This document shows positions 61,679 to 64,000 of a stretch of 64,000 bases of DNA, one piece after another. The stretch's first letter is position 1, and the number at the start of each line of letters is the position of its first letter. The notes beneath the pieces are model-generated. The model had not been told where the DNA came from. It was given only the letters and a program-made list of their open reading frames with translations, and did no database searches. Position numbers and translations under genes: made by a program. This DNA is from Nocardia brasiliensis (GTDB lineage Bacteria > Actinomycetota > Actinomycetes > Mycobacteriales > Mycobacteriaceae), in contig NZ_CP046171.1 of assembly GCF_011801125.1 (NCBI RefSeq), forward strand, positions 5,518,001 to 5,582,000. The letters are read 5' to 3'.

Positions 61679-64000
61679 ATGGCAGCACCGGCGACAAAGC
61701 TCCTGAAAGACCTCGAACCGTTGTCCGCGCCGCAGCGCAGGCGCGCGATCGCCGCGGCGGCGCTGCGCCTGACCGGCACGCCCGAACTCGATGCGCTGCT
61801 CGGCGACCTCGCCGGACGCGGCCACTACGAGCGGGTCCTCGCCGTGCAATTGGCAACGATCGCCGCCGACCGCACCTTCCTGCTGACCCAACTCGACTCG
61901 GCGGAAACGGAATTCGCCTGCCGAGCACTGGCCGGGCTGGTGCGGATCGGTGTCGACCCGGCCGACCTGGTCGCCCGGGTGCCGCGGATGGCGCAGCGCA
62001 CCCGGCGCACGCTGTATCGCGTGCTCGGGCGCCGCTCGGCGGGCGCGGAACTGGCCGATGCGCTCCTGCCGGAGATCCGAACACATTTCGGGGATGCCGA
62101 AGCGGCAGGCATGGTGTCCTGTTGCTCCGCACCGGTGGTCGCCGCGCATCTGCCGGAACTCGCCTACGCCGTACCGAACTGGCGCACACTGCACCGCGAG
62201 CACTGCGAACAGGTGCTCGGTCACCTCGAGGGCCTGGCCGCCACGGCCAATGAGGCGCAGTGGCCGCGGCTGTGGCGGTGGATCGCCGCGGGGGCGGACA
62301 GCACCGCGCTGCGCCACCCGGACCGGCTGCTCGCCCTCGCCGCCCGCGCGGTGGACCACATCCCGCTTTCCGGACTGCGGACCATTGTCGGCGCGCTGGC
62401 CAGGCACGACGTGGACGCGGTCGTCGCCTTGATCCTGCACCCGAGTGGCCGCGGCACCGTCCTGACCGGTCGTGCCTTGTTCACCGCGTTGCGCGAGCTC
62501 CCCGACGACCGGTTGATCGCCTTGTGCACCGCTTACCCCGATGCCCAGCGACGGCGATTGCTGCGCGCGCTCGCGCCGGCGCGGCGAGCCGCGGTGATCC
62601 AGGTGTTCCTGCGACCGGGCGTCGATCCCGCGCAGGCCGATCTCGACGCACTGGATCAGCTCCCCCGCGACGAGCGGGCCGCCCGCGCCCGCGCGCTGCT
62701 CGCCGCGCACGGCGGCACCGAGGTTCGTGCAGTCCGCGAGCGACTGATCGCCCGGCTCCCCTGGGACGAAGCCGAACCCGTGCTGCGCGAGAGCATTCGC
62801 CGACCGACGGCAGAGGACCGTGCCCAGGCCTATCCGTTGCTGGTGACCGCCGCGATCGGCAGCCGCGATCCCGAGGTCGTCGGCGTCCTGCTCGATCTGC
62901 TGCGGCGGTTGCGTAACGAGCAGGACCCGGTGCGGCGCACCGCGTTACAGGCAATCGGCGATATTCCGCCCACGCTGCTGCGCAGTGCCCATCTGCCCGC
63001 GTTGACGATCCTGACGACCGACGCCGTGCAGGCCAGGGACCGCTCCGGAGCGACCGTCGACGCGATCGGCCGCATCGCCCGCACACTACTGGTGCACAGC
63101 GCCCGCACCGACGACCCGGACTTCGCGGCGGCGGCGCTGTCCATCATCGAAAGCCTTGCCGCGCACGAGAGTTCGGTGCCACTGTGGCGATTGGACCGGG
63201 ACCTGCCGCGCGGCGCCGAGCAGCGACTGTTCGACGCGCTGCGCACCCGGCTCGACAGCGCCGCGGCCCGCGACGAGTGGACGCTGACCCTGCGCCTCGC
63301 GCAGGGCCTGGACCGGCGCGCCTGGCAGGTACCCGCCTTGCAGCAGTTGCTGTTACTGGCCTGCACCGCGCGGGACGACCACGTCGTGCGCACCGCCGCC
63401 GAACTGGCGCTGGCGAATCCGGCCACCCGTGACGAGCACCTGGCCACCCTGCTGAACCGTGATCGCTCCCTCATCACGCTGCCCCGGGTGCGGCAACTGA
63501 TCGCCACCCGGCGCACCGATCTGCTCGACCTGGTGCTCGCCGGTGCCAATCCGGGCCGCTTCAGCTCGGCCAAAGTGCGTGTGGTGCCCGACTTCTCGAC
63601 CGGCTTCGCGCACTGGACACCGCGCCAGGTCGAGCAGTACGCCCGCGCGCTCGCCGCGCTGGTGCGCTCGAAAGACGCCGCGCCGTGGGAGAAGACCTGG
63701 GCGATCCATCGTTTGAGCCGCCTGCCCGAGAGTGTGCCGCGCCTGCTCGGCTATCTGGAGCATCCGGACCGCACGGTGGCCGAGGCCGCGCTCTCCGCGC
63801 TCGGCGGCAGCGAGCAGGCCGTGACGGCGCTCGAGGTGCTCGGCCGCTACGTGGCCACCGATCGGGCGCGGGTCGCGGTGAGCGGCATGGCTTCCCGCGC
63901 CAGAAGCATCGCACCCGACCAGCTCGCGGTGGCCCTGCGGCCGCTGCTGGACGCGCCGAAGATCACCGCGCGGAAAGAGGGCTTGCGCCTGCTCGCCGCC
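61679..64000 (+). CDS. HEAT-repeat-like protein, partial at the window end
   Basis: An open frame from ATG 61679 to the last base with no stop (774 codons seen). It is almost wholly helical, with repeated short amphipathic helix pairs (for example LSAPQRRRAIAAAALRLTGTPELDALLGDLAGRGHYERVLAVQLA and RTVAEAALSALGGSEQAVTALEVLG), as in HEAT/armadillo-like scaffolds. No enzyme motif or signal peptide is visible. Codon use fits the genome. The C-terminus lies beyond the window, so domains could be missed. The start is uncertain, with no strong ribosome site. Confidence 0.7.
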   Translation, partial: MAAPATKLLKDLEPLSAPQRRRAIAAAALRLTGTPELDALLGDLAGRGHYERVLAVQLATIAADRTFLLTQLDSAETEFACRALAGLVRIGVDPADLVARVPRMAQRTRRTLYRVLGRRSAGAELADALLPEIRTHFGDAEAAGMVSCCSAPVVAAHLPELAYAVPNWRTLHREHCEQVLGHLEGLAATANEAQWPRLWRWIAAGADSTALRHPDRLLALAARAVDHIPLSGLRTIVGALARHDVDAVVALILHPSGRGTVLTGRALFTALRELPDDRLIALCTAYPDAQRRRLLRALAPARRAAVIQVFLRPGVDPAQADLDALDQLPRDERAARARALLAAHGGTEVRAVRERLIARLPWDEAEPVLRESIRRPTAEDRAQAYPLLVTAAIGSRDPEVVGVLLDLLRRLRNEQDPVRRTALQAIGDIPPTLLRSAHLPALTILTTDAVQARDRSGATVDAIGRIARTLLVHSARTDDPDFAAAALSIIESLAAHESSVPLWRLDRDLPRGAEQRLFDALRTRLDSAAARDEWTLTLRLAQGLDRRAWQVPALQQLLLLACTARDDHVVRTAAELALANPATRDEHLATLLNRDRSLITLPRVRQLIATRRTDLLDLVLAGANPGRFSSAKVRVVPDFSTGFAHWTPRQVEQYARALAALVRSKDAAPWEKTWAIHRLSRLPESVPRLLGYLEHPDRTVAEAALSALGGSEQAVTALEVLGRYVATDRARVAVSGMASRARSIAPDQLAVALRPLLDAPKITARKEGLRLLAA

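Overview
This 64 kb window is high-GC actinobacterial DNA. Gene content and order point to Nocardia or a close relative. The block dinF - nrnA - rbfA - (DUF503) - infB - ylxR - nusA - rimP - two small plus-strand genes - proS - efpA - cysG - cobB - cobO - Mg/Co-chelatase-like - GNAT - mqo - mapB follows, from memory, the order of Rv2836c-Rv2861c in Mycobacterium tuberculosis. Several accessory blocks are spliced into this skeleton. Species identity is an inference; no search could be run.

Layout. (1) 1-2.6 kb: a tightly overlapping plus-strand operon linked to type VII secretion (EspC-like small protein, WXG-type 500-residue protein, two small membrane proteins). (2) 2.6-3.9 kb: mostly non-coding with a doubtful minus-strand ORF, then a small secreted protein. 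(3) 3.9-14.3 kb: the minus-strand translation/transcription operon rimP-nusA-ylxR-infB-DUF503-rbfA-nrnA-dinF, interrupted between nrnA and dinF by an IS110-family element that carries a candidate bridge-RNA region. (4) 14.5-20.2 kb: Tat lipoprotein plus DUF4439 ferritin-like pair, a possible structured small RNA, an acyl-CoA dehydrogenase, proS and yaaA. (5) 20.2-26.4 kb: a tRNA-3'-end-like fragment, an F420-dependent-reductase-like protein, then PucR regulator / methylmalonate-semialdehyde dehydrogenase / class III aminotransferase, and an F420-type oxidoreductase. (6) 26.4-29.3 kb: efpA and cysG. (7) 29.4-34.0 kb: NCS1 permease, a second PucR regulator, a cytosine-deaminase-like enzyme and an Fe(II) oxygenase, probably a pyrimidine (or other nucleobase) uptake and conversion module. 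(8) 34-38 kb: DoxX-like membrane protein and a phosphotransferase plus partner. (9) 38-50.8 kb: cobalamin genes (cobE-like, cobB, cobO, chelatase-like, cobQ) with GNAT, mqo, two hydrolases, a VapBC pair and mapB. (10) 51-54 kb: a MafI-like immunity protein, a luciferase-like monooxygenase and an orphan PrnB homologue. (11) 54-61 kb: a phosphonate (probably aminoethylphosphonate-type) catabolic and ABC-transport cluster with its GntR regulator and two palindromic operators. (12) 61-64 kb: a DUF4126 membrane protein and a HEAT-like protein that runs off the window.

The most unusual signals are: an orphan homologue of the pyrrolnitrin enzyme PrnB; a six-copy 23-residue tandem repeat inserted into CobB; tandem ~60 bp duplications that each include the last codons and stop codon of cobB and, independently, of mapB; a nucleobase module whose Fe(II) oxygenase lacks the usual 2-oxoglutarate-binding arginine; and the IS110 element with its probable guide-RNA region.
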